Source: Dongshaea marina
GTDB lineage: Bacteria; Pseudomonadota; Gammaproteobacteria; Enterobacterales; Aeromonadaceae
Length of the DNA stretch: 64,000 nucleotides
NCBI RefSeq assembly: GCF_003072645.1
Contig: NZ_CP028897.1
Location: forward strand, 3,547,658 to 3,611,657
Direction of reading: 5' to 3'
Below the pieces are notes generated by a model. It saw nothing but the letters and a program-made list of their open reading frames with translations, was not told where the DNA came from and did not search any database. The position numbers were made by a program, and so were the translations under genes. Positions 30,031-38,809 of this stretch are shown one piece after another. Each line of letters opens with the position of its first letter. Within the stretch, counting starts at the first letter, position 1.

Positions 30031-31305
30031 TTATAGTCCTTGTTGTACCAGCTCGATCGCCTGCTCAATGGTCATGCTCTGCTGCTCAGCCTGACCCCGC
30101 AGGAACTTCACTGTCACCTGCCCCTGAGCGATCTCATCTTCACCCAGAATAAAAGCAACCGCAGCATTGTTTTTGTCTGCCCGCTTGAGCTGCTTTTTAA
30201 AGTTACCGCCCCCACAGTGGGTCATCAGGCGACAATCTGGCGCAGCATCACGGATCTGCTCAGCCAGCTTAAGCGCGGCCTCAGCCGTTCCTTCACCCAC
30301 GGCGCACAGGTAAACCTCAACGGCGCTTCGCAGATCGCCATTCTTCTCCAGCGATTCCAGCATCAACACCAGGCGCTCAAGTCCCATCCCGAAGCCAAAG
30401 CCCGGGGTTGGCTTACCACCCAGCTGCTCAACCATACCATCATAACGGCCACCGGCACAGACGGTTCCCTGAGCTCCCAGACTGTCTGTCACCCACTCAA
30501 AGACGGTGTGGTTGTAGTAATCCAGTCCACGCACCAGCCGCGGATTGATCTCATAGGCGATGCCAGCACTCTCCAGCAGGCGACACAATGTCGCAAAGTG
30601 TGCCTTACTTTCCTCACCCAGGTAGTCATTAAGAACCGGTGCATCCGCTAAAAGTTCCTGAACCTCAGGGTTTTTGCTGTCGAGAACCCGCAGCGGATTA
30701 GTCTCAGTGCGGCGCTTGCTGTCCTCATCCAATTTGTCCAGGTTTGCCCGCAGGAAGCTCTGTAGCTGATCACGATAGGCAGCCCTTTCTTCGCTGCTCC
30801 CCAAAGTGTTGAGTTGCAGTTTGACATGCTGCTCTATGCCAAACTCACGCCACAAACGGGCACTCATCAGGATCACCTCAGCATCGACTTCAGCACTGGC
30901 AATGCCAAACACCTCAACTCCGAACTGGTGGAACTGGCGATAACGCCCTTTTTGTGGACGCTCATGACGGAACATGGGGCCGATGTACCAGAGTCTGCGC
31001 TCCTGATTATAAAGAAGACCATGCTGGATCCCGGCACGAACACAAGCGGCAGTCCCTTCCGGGCGCAAAGAGAGGCTATCCCCATTGCGATCCTCGAAGG
31101 TATACATCTCTTTTTCTACCACATCGGTCACTTCCCCAATCGCCCGGCAAAAAAGCGGGGTCATCTCCAGCATCGGAGTTCTGATCTCCGAGTAGCCATA
31201 AGATGCCACGACGCGACGAATCGTTGACTCGACCTTCTGCCATGCGGGGGTCTGCTCGGGAAGACAATCATTCATCCCACGAATTGCTTGGATCTGCTTG
31301 GACAC
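30031..31305 (-). CDS. hisS: Histidyl-tRNA synthetase
   Basis: HisS (424 residues, same as E. coli) charges tRNA-His. It is a class II synthetase: motif 1 near [12 protein letters not shown], motif 2 in [16 protein letters not shown], the histidine-specific [15 protein letters not shown], and motif 3 [15 protein letters not shown]. The C-terminal anticodon-binding domain follows. GTG at 31303-31305, shortly after GAGAG, gives [13 protein letters not shown], equivalent to the usual start; a TTG four codons earlier is the alternative. First gene of the bamB-der operon. Confidence 0.96.
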   Translation of the reverse strand: MSKQIQAIRGMNDCLPEQTPAWQKVESTIRRVVASYGYSEIRTPMLEMTPLFCRAIGEVTDVVEKEMYTFEDRNGDSLSLRPEGTAACVRAGIQHGLLYNQERRLWYIGPMFRHERPQKGRYRQFHQFGVEVFGIASAEVDAEVILMSARLWREFGIEQHVKLQLNTLGSSEERAAYRDQLQSFLRANLDKLDEDSKRRTETNPLRVLDSKNPEVQELLADAPVLNDYLGEESKAHFATLCRLLESAGIAYEINPRLVRGLDYYNHTVFEWVTDSLGAQGTVCAGGRYDGMVEQLGGKPTPGFGFGMGLERLVLMLESLEKNGDLRSAVEVYLCAVGEGTAEAALKLAEQIRDAAPDCRLMTHCGGGNFKKQLKRADKNNAAVAFILGEDEIAQGQVTVKFLRGQAEQQSMTIEQAIELVQQGL

Positions 31306-31919
31306 TGTTTCTCTCAATCTTTAGTCATTCACCGACAAAACTGCTTGGCATTATAGGGAGTTTCAGGATGAAGTAAAATAAGTGGCAGTGACTCACTGAC
31401 TCTCGGCATCCTATCACCGATTCAGATCATCAGGTTTACCCCATCGACTTTCTCCGAAAGGCAGCAACTTTGACGGATACCTTAGAAAAATCCACAGCTA
31501 TGTAAGCAGAGATCTCCATAACACTATCTCTGCTTTATTTGCTTTCCCTGAGTGAAATGCTGCCATTGCTCACCATCCCCGAAACAACTCAGCACTCAGA
31601 AGCGCGTCATAATCGGGCGAATAAATATCAATTCAGAAATTGACCTCCGAGATGAACAAGGTACAGGAGAGCGATTGAGAATGTCACCATAATTATCTGT
31701 TGTTAAAAGAAAAATCAAAATTCCTCTGGAAGTTAGCACGGATGATAATGAATGCTACACTAGCTAATAATTAAGGATTATTAAGATTCGTTAACGTGTA
31801 AATATTCATGGGTTGGGCGATGATCGCCCCTCCTTGAAGTCCGAGCTAAAGCGCAGGGTAGTCTGCTGCCTCTGGCTACAACAATCTTATTTTTTATTTC
31901 GAGATGGAGAACTCTTTTC
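31306..31919. other. Intergenic region hisS / DUF2860 porin, with a leader hairpin
   Basis: No gene is supported in these 614 bases. The right end is the long leader of the outer-membrane protein gene and contains GGGCGA-tga-TCGCCC (31815-31829) about 90 bases before the start codon, followed by CTCCTT. This could be a regulatory hairpin or attenuator. Promoter boxes are not clear by eye; AT-rich sequence lies around 31740-31800. Confidence 0.4.
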
Positions 31920-32960
31920 ATGCATCGGCTACACAGAACCTTGCTGCTCACTACTGCTTTAACTGCAACGGCAATTCCCTTGACCTCTCAAGCGGAAGCG
32001 ATTGTGAAAATCCCTAAAGAGTCTGGCTTTTCCGGCTATCTGATGGGGGGTGCCAACTACAGCCAGTTTTCGTCCAACTTTGTGGCTGGAACCAGTCTTG
32101 GTGACTCAGCCAATGCTCAATCCGATGGTATTAATAACGAGCCGAGCCGAAAGAGCGGCACTAATCCCACTTTTAACTTTGATCTTCGCTACACCTTCGG
32201 CCAGAGCCAAACCCAGATCTTTGTGGGTAACCTGATCCAAAACGCCCTGCAGCTGGACTTTAGCCAGCAGCTGGGGGTGCGCCACCAGCTTGATGGCAAA
32301 GGGATCGTGCAGGCCGCCTATATCTTCTCGGGGATCACAAACCAGGTTTGGAGTGACCCGTACAAGACCAATGGCGATCGTGACAAGACAGATGTGAAGA
32401 AAAATGGCGCTAAGCTCGGCTGGGATCGGATCATGGGGACTCCCTGGGGTGCCAGCGTGAGTTTTGTCAAAAAAGAATTAGATGATGAGCAAAGTGGTGT
32501 ATCTCAGCAATCAGCGTATGGTCTGACTTCTACAGATCTGAAAATGCTGGACCGAAATGGCAATATCACCTCCCTTGAAGGCTCCTATAACTTCCGTCTC
32601 GCCCGCGGACAACTGCTTACCCCCTCTTTGCAATATAGCCATTACGATCTGGATGGCTCAGCGATGAGTGGGAATAGCTATGGTATGCAGTTAACCCATA
32701 CCCTGATGCTGCGTAAATACAGCCTAGTTACCAACCTGTATGCCGGACGCACCCTGTATGATGAGGCGAACCCCATCTATGACATGAAGGCGAACTCAAA
32801 CGAGTATCTATTCAATACCAACCTGATCCGCCGTCAGCTGTTTGGCTTTCAGCAGCTCAACGGGATGATCACCGCGAGCTGGGGGAAATCAATTTCAGAT
32901 ATCTCCTATTACAATACAGAAATAAGAAGCGTCACAGTCGGTGTGATGTACCTCTTCTAA
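31920..32960 (+). CDS. DUF2860-type outer-membrane beta-barrel protein
   Basis: A 346-residue exported protein: signal peptide with core LLLTTALTATAIPL and cleavage near SQAEA, then SGFSGYLMGGANYSQFSSNF and many alternating amphipathic strands, ending in a C-terminal SVTVGVMYLF (terminal Phe, the outer-membrane sorting signal). The layout matches the DUF2860 family of Vibrio-type bacteria. A role as a porin for the PTS sugar is suggested by its place directly upstream of the EIIB/EIIA genes. Ribosome site GAGATGGAGAAC lies upstream. A GC-rich hairpin (32967-32987) follows. Confidence 0.75.
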   Translation: MHRLHRTLLLTTALTATAIPLTSQAEAIVKIPKESGFSGYLMGGANYSQFSSNFVAGTSLGDSANAQSDGINNEPSRKSGTNPTFNFDLRYTFGQSQTQIFVGNLIQNALQLDFSQQLGVRHQLDGKGIVQAAYIFSGITNQVWSDPYKTNGDRDKTDVKKNGAKLGWDRIMGTPWGASVSFVKKELDDEQSGVSQQSAYGLTSTDLKMLDRNGNITSLEGSYNFRLARGQLLTPSLQYSHYDLDGSAMSGNSYGMQLTHTLMLRKYSLVTNLYAGRTLYDEANPIYDMKANSNEYLFNTNLIRRQLFGFQQLNGMITASWGKSISDISYYNTEIRSVTVGVMYLF

Positions 32961-32966
32961 TTCTCA

Positions 32967-32990
32967 GGGTCCCGCTATGCGGGACCCTTG
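32967..32990 (+). terminator. Hairpin terminator after the outer-membrane protein gene
   Basis: GGGTCCCGC and GCGGGACCC form a 9-bp stem with loop TAT, followed by TTGT. The T-run is short, so termination may be partial. Confidence 0.6.
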
Positions 32991-33126
32991 TCCCATGCTT
33001 GCAGGGTCCACCCTCTCTAAAACACGATCTGCTTCAAAAAAGTACAACTCCCCTGCTCTTTTTTCGTGATGAAAAAGAACACTTATCTATAATGGTGCCT
33101 CCCCCCATATTCAGGATGAATGAATC

Positions 33127-33438
33127 ATGAGAATCATTGCTGTCACCGCCTGTCCAACAGGGATCGCCCATACCTACATGGCGGCCGATGCCCTCAACAA
33201 AGCAGCCCATAAAAAAGGGATCCCAATCCAGGTCGAGACTCAGGGCGCCATGGGTATCGAAAATCAGCTGAGCCCCCGGGAGATCGCCCGGGCCGATCTG
33301 GTGTTGATCGCCTCGAATATCCCCATTGAGTTAATGGACAGGTTTTCTAAGTGTCCTCAACTTCAGGTGAGTATTGAAGCCGTACTCACCAATCCGGAAA
33401 AAATAATCGGTCAGTGCCAGGAGCAGTTCGCCCGGTGA
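33127..33438 (+). CDS. PTS fructose-family EIIB component (stand-alone)
   Basis: A 103-residue single-domain EIIB. The phosphocysteine is Cys9 in TACPTGIAHTYM, the standard PTS_IIB fructose-type motif, followed by VETQGAMGIENQLSPREIARADLVLIAS. It receives phosphate from an EIIA and passes it to sugar bound to EIIC. The domain resembles the EIIB part of the EIIABC protein at 35770-37704 and may be an extra or dedicated donor. It overlaps the next gene at GTGA, implying coupling. Confidence 0.9.
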   Translation: MRIIAVTACPTGIAHTYMAADALNKAAHKKGIPIQVETQGAMGIENQLSPREIARADLVLIASNIPIELMDRFSKCPQLQVSIEAVLTNPEKIIGQCQEQFAR

Positions 33439-34232
33439 TTATAGAAAGGCGGATCACCTTCTACTGCCGTGATGATGGCCTTCCCTCCTATCTGGCCCGG
33501 GAGCTTCGTCGCCTGAGCAACTATGTTTCATCACAGGTCGCTCTCGTCAACTTAACTCAGTTACAGGTTGCAGATATCGCAAGCCCCCTTGCGGTAATTA
33601 GCCTTGCCTGTAAGCCTGGCGATCTCTGTCAGTTGCTCATCGAGGGACTTGATGCCGAGTTGGGGCATCTCATCCTAACCGACTATGTCGCCGAGCACTT
33701 TCCACTGGTGATCCGAGGAGGGAATAAATCAGCTAAGGGTGTTGATGAGCTTCAACCTTGTCTATCCCCCTCTTTGATTCACTTTACACCACAACAGGTC
33801 CAGTTTTTTCCCACTCATCAAGACAAACCAGAACTGATCAAGGAGTTAGTCCACGCGATCCCAAAGGAGCTCATCAGGGATCCACTACAGCTCCATGAGG
33901 CTTTGATGCAACGAGAGGCCCTGTGTGCGACAGCGATGGGACGAGGAATTGCACTACCACATACCCTGAGTGATAGCGTGGCACAGCCAGCCTTGATTGC
34001 GGGGGTTCTTCCCGAGTCCATCGACTGGCACTCGAGTGTCGGCATGGTTTCCCGGGTGATCCTGATGCTACTGCCACGCCATGCCAAGCCCACAGTAATT
34101 GAAGGTTTTGTTGGGCTGACCCGCTCTTTGCTGGAGCCTCTGTACTGCCAGGCTCTGTGCCAGGCAACCCATCCTCAGGTACTCCATGCGATCATCAGCC
34201 TGGGCCTCCGGCAGGCGGGACGCAGCCCCTAG
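33435..34232 (+). CDS. HPr-like / PTS EIIA fusion protein
   Basis: A 265-residue cytoplasmic protein with two domains. The first 90 or so residues look like HPr (ITFYCRDDGLPSYLARELRRL...GDLCQLLIEGLDAELGHLIL), but where HPr has GLHxRPA this has GLPSYLA, so the phospho-histidine is lost. The C-terminal part is a type-2 EIIA domain with its phospho-histidine in GRGIALPHT. The start is probably GTG at 33435, overlapping the EIIB stop as GTGA, with AGGAG 11 bases upstream; a GTG at 33414 is possible. Probably modulates or feeds the PTS proteins beside it. Confidence 0.75.
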   Translation: MIIERRITFYCRDDGLPSYLARELRRLSNYVSSQVALVNLTQLQVADIASPLAVISLACKPGDLCQLLIEGLDAELGHLILTDYVAEHFPLVIRGGNKSAKGVDELQPCLSPSLIHFTPQQVQFFPTHQDKPELIKELVHAIPKELIRDPLQLHEALMQREALCATAMGRGIALPHTLSDSVAQPALIAGVLPESIDWHSSVGMVSRVILMLLPRHAKPTVIEGFVGLTRSLLEPLYCQALCQATHPQVLHAIISLGLRQAGRSP

Positions 34233-34506
34233 TGCTACTAAGCGTTATTATCCTTACCGCTTATGCCGATGCTCCAGGACTTGCCGAACAGCTACAAACC
34301 GTGTCGGGAATGCCCGAGTGGATCCCTCCGTCGAGCTGCGTGATTCGCCGATTCCCATCCTTGATAACCTTTCCCTGCTCGGTGTCCATACCTCGCGCTA
34401 CGTTATTCCACGAATAACTTCGCCCATGGCTCAAATAATTCATCACACTGCAGGCGGTAAAGGTATTTGAGCTATGTGGTACCAGGACCTTCCTGGCCTG
34501 AAGCTC

Positions 34507-35403
34507 TTATAGCGACAGAACTCCAGCCTCTCCTTCGACTGAGGTCTCACCGGCAAGCTTGCCCAGGCTGCGATATTCTGTCGGTGTGCGTCCGGTTTTA
34601 TCTTTAAACACCCGGCAAAAGTAGTTCACATCCCGATAACCACAGCGGCTGGCAATCTCATGCAGACGTATGTTATAGCGCTTGAGCATGAACTTGGCCC
34701 GCTCCAGTCGTACCCAACCGATATAATCAACCAAGCGCATGTGTCCCTGGTGACGGAACAAACGGGACAGGTGATTGGGACTGATATTAAAGCGCCTGGC
34801 AATAGAATCACGGGTAATCGCCCGGTGAAAATTCTCCTGGATATAGATACAGATCCCCTGGTAAAGATCTTCACTACGCTTATTGGCCGATGATGCGGGA
34901 TCCTCCAGAAAGAGCCGGCAATAACCAAGCAGAGCCAGCAACAGGTGGCGATCCATCGGCTGGCGGACCGATTCCCGGGCCAGGGTATTGAGTGCCGTTA
35001 GAATCGAGTCAATCGCATAGCCGGTTTTCGCCTGGACGCTGTGTTTTTGCACATCAAAAAAACCTTCGCTCCCCTGCTTCTTACTCACCAGGCTAAAGCC
35101 TAACTGGCGCTTGCCAAATAAAAGGCTCAGTACGGAGCACTCATGCTCCCAGTCCGGCTTATTCCAGCAGTTGGGAGGAACATAGAGAGCATCTCCAGCT
35201 TCAAGCACAATCGACTGCACCCCGTGAACCGGATCGTCAAGCTCGTTCCGGTAGCGCCCCTGGAGAACCAACTCCAGCCTTGGAAAGTTGACCTGATAAC
35301 TGAATGGCGGAGGCATATGCCCATCGGTCGCAAACTTAAGCTCACGGATACATTCCAGCTCACTGATGACATTTTCAACGATATCGTAAAAAAGTGATGA
35401 CAA
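34507..35403 (-). CDS. AraC-family transcriptional regulator
   Basis: A 298-residue regulator. The N-terminal half is a cupin-like sensing domain (LELVLQGRYRNEL, VLEAGDALYVPPNCWNKP). The C-terminal hundred residues form the double HTH: ITRDSIARRFNISPNHLSRLFR, then LHEIASRCGYRDVNYFCRVFK and TGRTPTEYR. It reads divergently from the EIIABC gene and convergently with the EIIB/EIIA pair, so it is the likely local activator of the uptake genes. The start is a TTG at 35401-35403 with GGAG seven bases upstream. Confidence 0.9.
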   Translation of the reverse strand: MSSLFYDIVENVISELECIRELKFATDGHMPPPFSYQVNFPRLELVLQGRYRNELDDPVHGVQSIVLEAGDALYVPPNCWNKPDWEHECSVLSLLFGKRQLGFSLVSKKQGSEGFFDVQKHSVQAKTGYAIDSILTALNTLARESVRQPMDRHLLLALLGYCRLFLEDPASSANKRSEDLYQGICIYIQENFHRAITRDSIARRFNISPNHLSRLFRHQGHMRLVDYIGWVRLERAKFMLKRYNIRLHEIASRCGYRDVNYFCRVFKDKTGRTPTEYRSLGKLAGETSVEGEAGVLSL

Positions 35404-35769
35404 GAGACATCTCCGGATAAATAAGTGCGTAAAAAAGCGAAATACTCAAATAAAAGTCAAAAATAGCTCAAGAGCTACCAAGGTTACCCTGGTACAGGGG
35501 AAGTATCCTCCAGCCAGTCATCAAGATCAAATCTTGCACCAAGCACGCTCTCTAACCCAATGAAAATATTGATAAAGAAGATATGGCCGCACAAATATCA
35601 CAGAAGATTGCAAATTTGATAACTGGATCACACTCCGCAAAGCAGGTTACAAAAATCCAGTAAATGCCTTTTTAATACACTACCCAGCTCTTATTTAACT
35701 CCTCAAAATAACCCTGGAGTATGCATCCCCCCTAATCATAATGACCATAGCCCTTGAGGTGAGAAAATC
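35404..35769. promoter_or_regulatory. Divergent promoter region, araC-type regulator / PTS EIIABC
   Basis: 366 bases of AT-rich sequence between divergent genes. It must carry both promoters and the regulator's sites. A CRP-like half-site (TGTGATCCAGTTATCA on the minus strand, about 35615-35635) is the only suggestive motif, and it is weak. No gene is seen. Confidence 0.45.
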
Positions 35770-37704
35770 ATGATCACATCGCTAATCAACGAACAGCTGA
35801 TTTGCCTTGATTTAAAAGCAACAACCAAAGAGCAGGTGTTTTCCGAGCTGGCAGATCTGCTGTCTAAACAGGGAAAAATCGGTGATAAAGAGCAGTTTTT
35901 AAATGATATCCGTGCTCGTGAAGAGCTGGGAAATACAGGGTTTGAAGAGGGAATAGCCCTTCCCCACGCTAAGAGTAAAGCCGTCACCACACCGGCAGTC
36001 GCTATCGGGATCAGCCGTAGCGGAATCGACTATGGCGCAGAAGATGGCCTGCCCTCCAAACTGTTTTTCATGATCGCTTCACCAGACGGCGGCGCCGACC
36101 ACCACATAGAGGTCCTTGCAGAGCTCTCATCAAAACTGATTGAAGAGGGATTTGTAGAGGCCTTTATGTCCGCCAAGACTCAGGAGCAGGCACTTGAGCT
36201 GCTGCTGGAGAGACAGGAGAAGCCAGAGGCTCTTGCACAGGGAGAGTCCAAGGGATTCATTATTGGTGTGACCGGCTGTCCTGCGGGGGTGGCCCATACC
36301 TATCTGGCTGCCGAAGCCCTGGAGAAAGCTGCAAGCAAACTTGGCTACCAGATCAAGGTTGAAACCAACGGCTCTATCGGGGTGAAAAATAGCCCAACCC
36401 CTGAAGAGATCGCCCGGGCTGATGCCATAGTGATCGGCTGTGATAAGCAGGTCGATATGCAGAGGTTTGCAGGCAAGAGACTGATCAAGACCGGGGTTAA
36501 GGCTCCGATCAAAGATGCCCCTGGTCTGATTGAACAGGCGCTGCAAGCTCCCGAGTACCAGGCCGGCAACGAGTCCTCCTCCTTAGAAAAACAATCTGCG
36601 GCGCGCAGTCGCTCGGCACTCTACACCTACCTGATGAACGGTGTCTCCCATATGATCCCGTTTGTTGTTACCGGGGGTCTTCTGATCGCTCTGTCACTGG
36701 CGATTGGTGGTGAGCCCACGGCCGCCGGAATGGCGATTCCCAAAGGGAGTATGTGGCAATCGGTGATGGATGTGGGGGTCGTCGCCTTCACCCTGATGAT
36801 CCCGATCCTGGCGGGTTATATCGCCTATGCGATTGGTGATCGCCCGGCACTGGCCCCGGGCTTTATCGGTGGCTGGATTGCCGCTCACGGCTCCTTCTAC
36901 GGAGCAGCTGCTGGTACTGGATTTATCGGTGCAATTATCGCAGGTCTGCTGGTTGGTTACTTTGTTCGCTGGTTGGCGTCACGTAACTACCATAAGATGA
37001 TCCAGCCGCTGGTTCCGATCATCATTGCCCCCATCGTTGGTACCCTGTTTATCTCCTGCATGTTCATCTTCGTGATAGGAGCTCCGATCGCCAGCCTGAT
37101 GGACAGCATGAACCAGATGCTGTTGCACATGAGTACTGGCAACGTGATCCTGCTGGGCATAGTACTCGGTGGCATGGCCGGCTTTGATATGGGTGGTCCG
37201 GTGAACAAGGTCGCCTTCCTGTTCTCGGTCGGCATGATTGCCAATGGCCAAACCCAGTTCATGGGAGCCATGGCCTGTGCAATTCCGGTCGCTCCACTGG
37301 GGATGGGACTGGCAACCCTGATCGGCCGCAAGCTGGATATCTTTGAGAAGACCGAAATTGAGGCAGGTAAGGCCGCCGGAGCCATGGGACTGGTTGGCAT
37401 CTCTGAGGGGGCGATTCCATTCGCAGCCCAAGATCCCTTCTCGGTGATCCCTGCTAACATGATCGGTAGCATGGTCGCCGCCGTCCTGGCATTTTCTTTC
37501 GGAGTGACCGATAGCGTTGCCCACGGTGGCCCTATCGTAGCCCTGCTCGGCGCAATGAATAAGCCCTTCATCGCTATTTTGTGCATGATCGCCGGAACCG
37601 TTGCCACCGCTCTGGTTGCAGTATTCCTGAAAAAGATGCGCAAGGTTCGTTCGCAGGCAAAAGAGAGCCAGCTAGAAGCTCAGTCTGAAGGCGCTGTTGC
37701 TTAA
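35770..37704 (+). CDS. PTS fructose/mannose-family EIIABC permease
   Basis: A 644-residue three-domain PTS transporter. EIIA is residues 1-150 with phospho-His66 in GIALPHAKS. EIIB is about 160-265 with phospho-Cys170 in VTGCPAGVAHTYLAAEAL. EIIC is about 285-635 with around ten hydrophobic spans, starting MIPFVVTGGLLIALSLAIGG. It takes up and phosphorylates a hexose, probably fructose or mannose; in Vibrio a similar cluster with an AraC regulator and separate EIIB/EIIA handles mannose, so that is my preferred substrate. It is read divergently from the AraC gene. A strong terminator follows. Confidence 0.93.
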   Translation: MITSLINEQLICLDLKATTKEQVFSELADLLSKQGKIGDKEQFLNDIRAREELGNTGFEEGIALPHAKSKAVTTPAVAIGISRSGIDYGAEDGLPSKLFFMIASPDGGADHHIEVLAELSSKLIEEGFVEAFMSAKTQEQALELLLERQEKPEALAQGESKGFIIGVTGCPAGVAHTYLAAEALEKAASKLGYQIKVETNGSIGVKNSPTPEEIARADAIVIGCDKQVDMQRFAGKRLIKTGVKAPIKDAPGLIEQALQAPEYQAGNESSSLEKQSAARSRSALYTYLMNGVSHMIPFVVTGGLLIALSLAIGGEPTAAGMAIPKGSMWQSVMDVGVVAFTLMIPILAGYIAYAIGDRPALAPGFIGGWIAAHGSFYGAAAGTGFIGAIIAGLLVGYFVRWLASRNYHKMIQPLVPIIIAPIVGTLFISCMFIFVIGAPIASLMDSMNQMLLHMSTGNVILLGIVLGGMAGFDMGGPVNKVAFLFSVGMIANGQTQFMGAMACAIPVAPLGMGLATLIGRKLDIFEKTEIEAGKAAGAMGLVGISEGAIPFAAQDPFSVIPANMIGSMVAAVLAFSFGVTDSVAHGGPIVALLGAMNKPFIAILCMIAGTVATALVAVFLKKMRKVRSQAKESQLEAQSEGAVA

Positions 37705-37718
37705 CTGACATTTAAGCC

Positions 37719-37746
37719 AAACCCCCTCGGAATATCGAGGGGGTTT
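37719..37746. terminator. Bidirectional terminator between EIIABC and lipoprotein genes
   Basis: AAACCCCCTCG and CGAGGGGGTTT form an 11-bp stem with loop GAATAT. It lies between convergent genes and would serve the PTS gene and, less strongly, the lipoprotein gene. Confidence 0.8.
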
Positions 37747-37765
37747 CTCCAAAGAAGATATCCGA

Positions 37766-38386
37766 TCACATCCCCTGGCTGACATCTCCCGGATTTAATT
37801 TCGGTTGCTTTGCAGCTCCCTTCGCCAGCCATTCCGGATAGTACTTGTGATATTTAGACTCAATACTGGGCATATTCTCACGGGCCCACTGCTGAGAATC
37901 CAGGGTTAACTCAACCCACTCACTCTCCTGGAGCCACTCTTTAAATTCGGGAGACTTCATCTGCTCAGGCGTTACGGGAGCAAGAGAGAAACGCGCCTTC
38001 CAAAATCCGATACGTGGGGTCACCCGGGCGTAATAGACCTTATTCGGAGCAAGCTCCGCGGACATAAAGTCGGCGCTCTCCCCCACCACCATAAACAGGT
38101 GTTTCCCCGGTTCCAGAGCATAGACCACCTTCTTTTTCGCGGCTAATATTCCTACCAGCTCAGGTTTTTTCTGGACGATCTCAAATACACTGGATTGGAT
38201 CCCAAACGCCATCCCTGAAGGGCGCATAAACACCAGCAGTGACTTCCCGGGCTCAGGCTGAAGACTCACCTGAGAAGAAGAAACAGGTTTCATATGTTTG
38301 ACCGTCCCGGCGCAACCTGCAAGTAGCAATAATGAAAAACACAGCAATCCAACACTGCTCATACGAGAGTAGACTTTATTTTTCAT
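37766..38386 (-). CDS. Putative lipoprotein (DUF2846-like)
   Basis: A 206-residue protein with a lipoprotein signal: hydrophobic SVGLLCFSLLLL, then lipobox LAGC (Cys at about residue 25). The mature domain has repeated strands of the type LLVFMRPSGMAFG, LEPGKHLFMVVGE and LAPNKVYYARVTPRIG, the pattern of DUF2846-like envelope proteins. No close function is known. It stands alone, convergent with the PTS gene and divergent from the FYVE-like gene. Confidence 0.75.
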   Translation of the reverse strand: MKNKVYSRMSSVGLLCFSLLLLAGCAGTVKHMKPVSSSQVSLQPEPGKSLLVFMRPSGMAFGIQSSVFEIVQKKPELVGILAAKKKVVYALEPGKHLFMVVGESADFMSAELAPNKVYYARVTPRIGFWKARFSLAPVTPEQMKSPEFKEWLQESEWVELTLDSQQWARENMPSIESKYHKYYPEWLAKGAAKQPKLNPGDVSQGM

Positions 38387-38809
38387 AACTTATGTCCTTA
38401 ATTATTCACCCTTGATGCTCCTTAGTATAGATGCGAAAATAAATCCTGCTTTTATTTGTTATTTACAATCGTCTCAATACTTTACCCAAACTTCTATAAT
38501 TCACCGATTCAAAGTTAGGTAAAAAGATTATCTTTAATCCACTTCATACTCAGGCTATTAAATAGCCAAGATAAACACAGGGTTCCATTCCACCAGCTCA
38601 TTAACAATAAGTAACACCTACGCATCCAATATAACAAGGGATATATAATATGGCACTGTGATTAATTGACTACTCATAAAGTGACTCATAAATTTAAGGG
38701 GTTCACCCGATAGAAAGGACCCATTTGATTACCATATAATATTTAAGGGGAAAGATTCTGTTCAAAATAACCCCACCTATTATGCTGTTTAAAATCAAGG
38801 GATATAATT
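38387..38809. other. AT-rich intergenic region upstream of the FYVE-like gene
   Basis: 423 visibly AT-rich bases without a gene. A TATAAT at 38735-38740 is a possible -10 box 70 bases before the FYVE-like gene; no -35 is convincing. AAGGG lies eight bases before its start codon. The drop in GC against neighbours suggests an acquired segment together with the gene. Confidence 0.4.

Noticed and set aside
35610-35640. CRP site between the AraC and EIIABC genes
   Set aside because: Only one half-site is good (TGTGA); the other half does not match TCACA.
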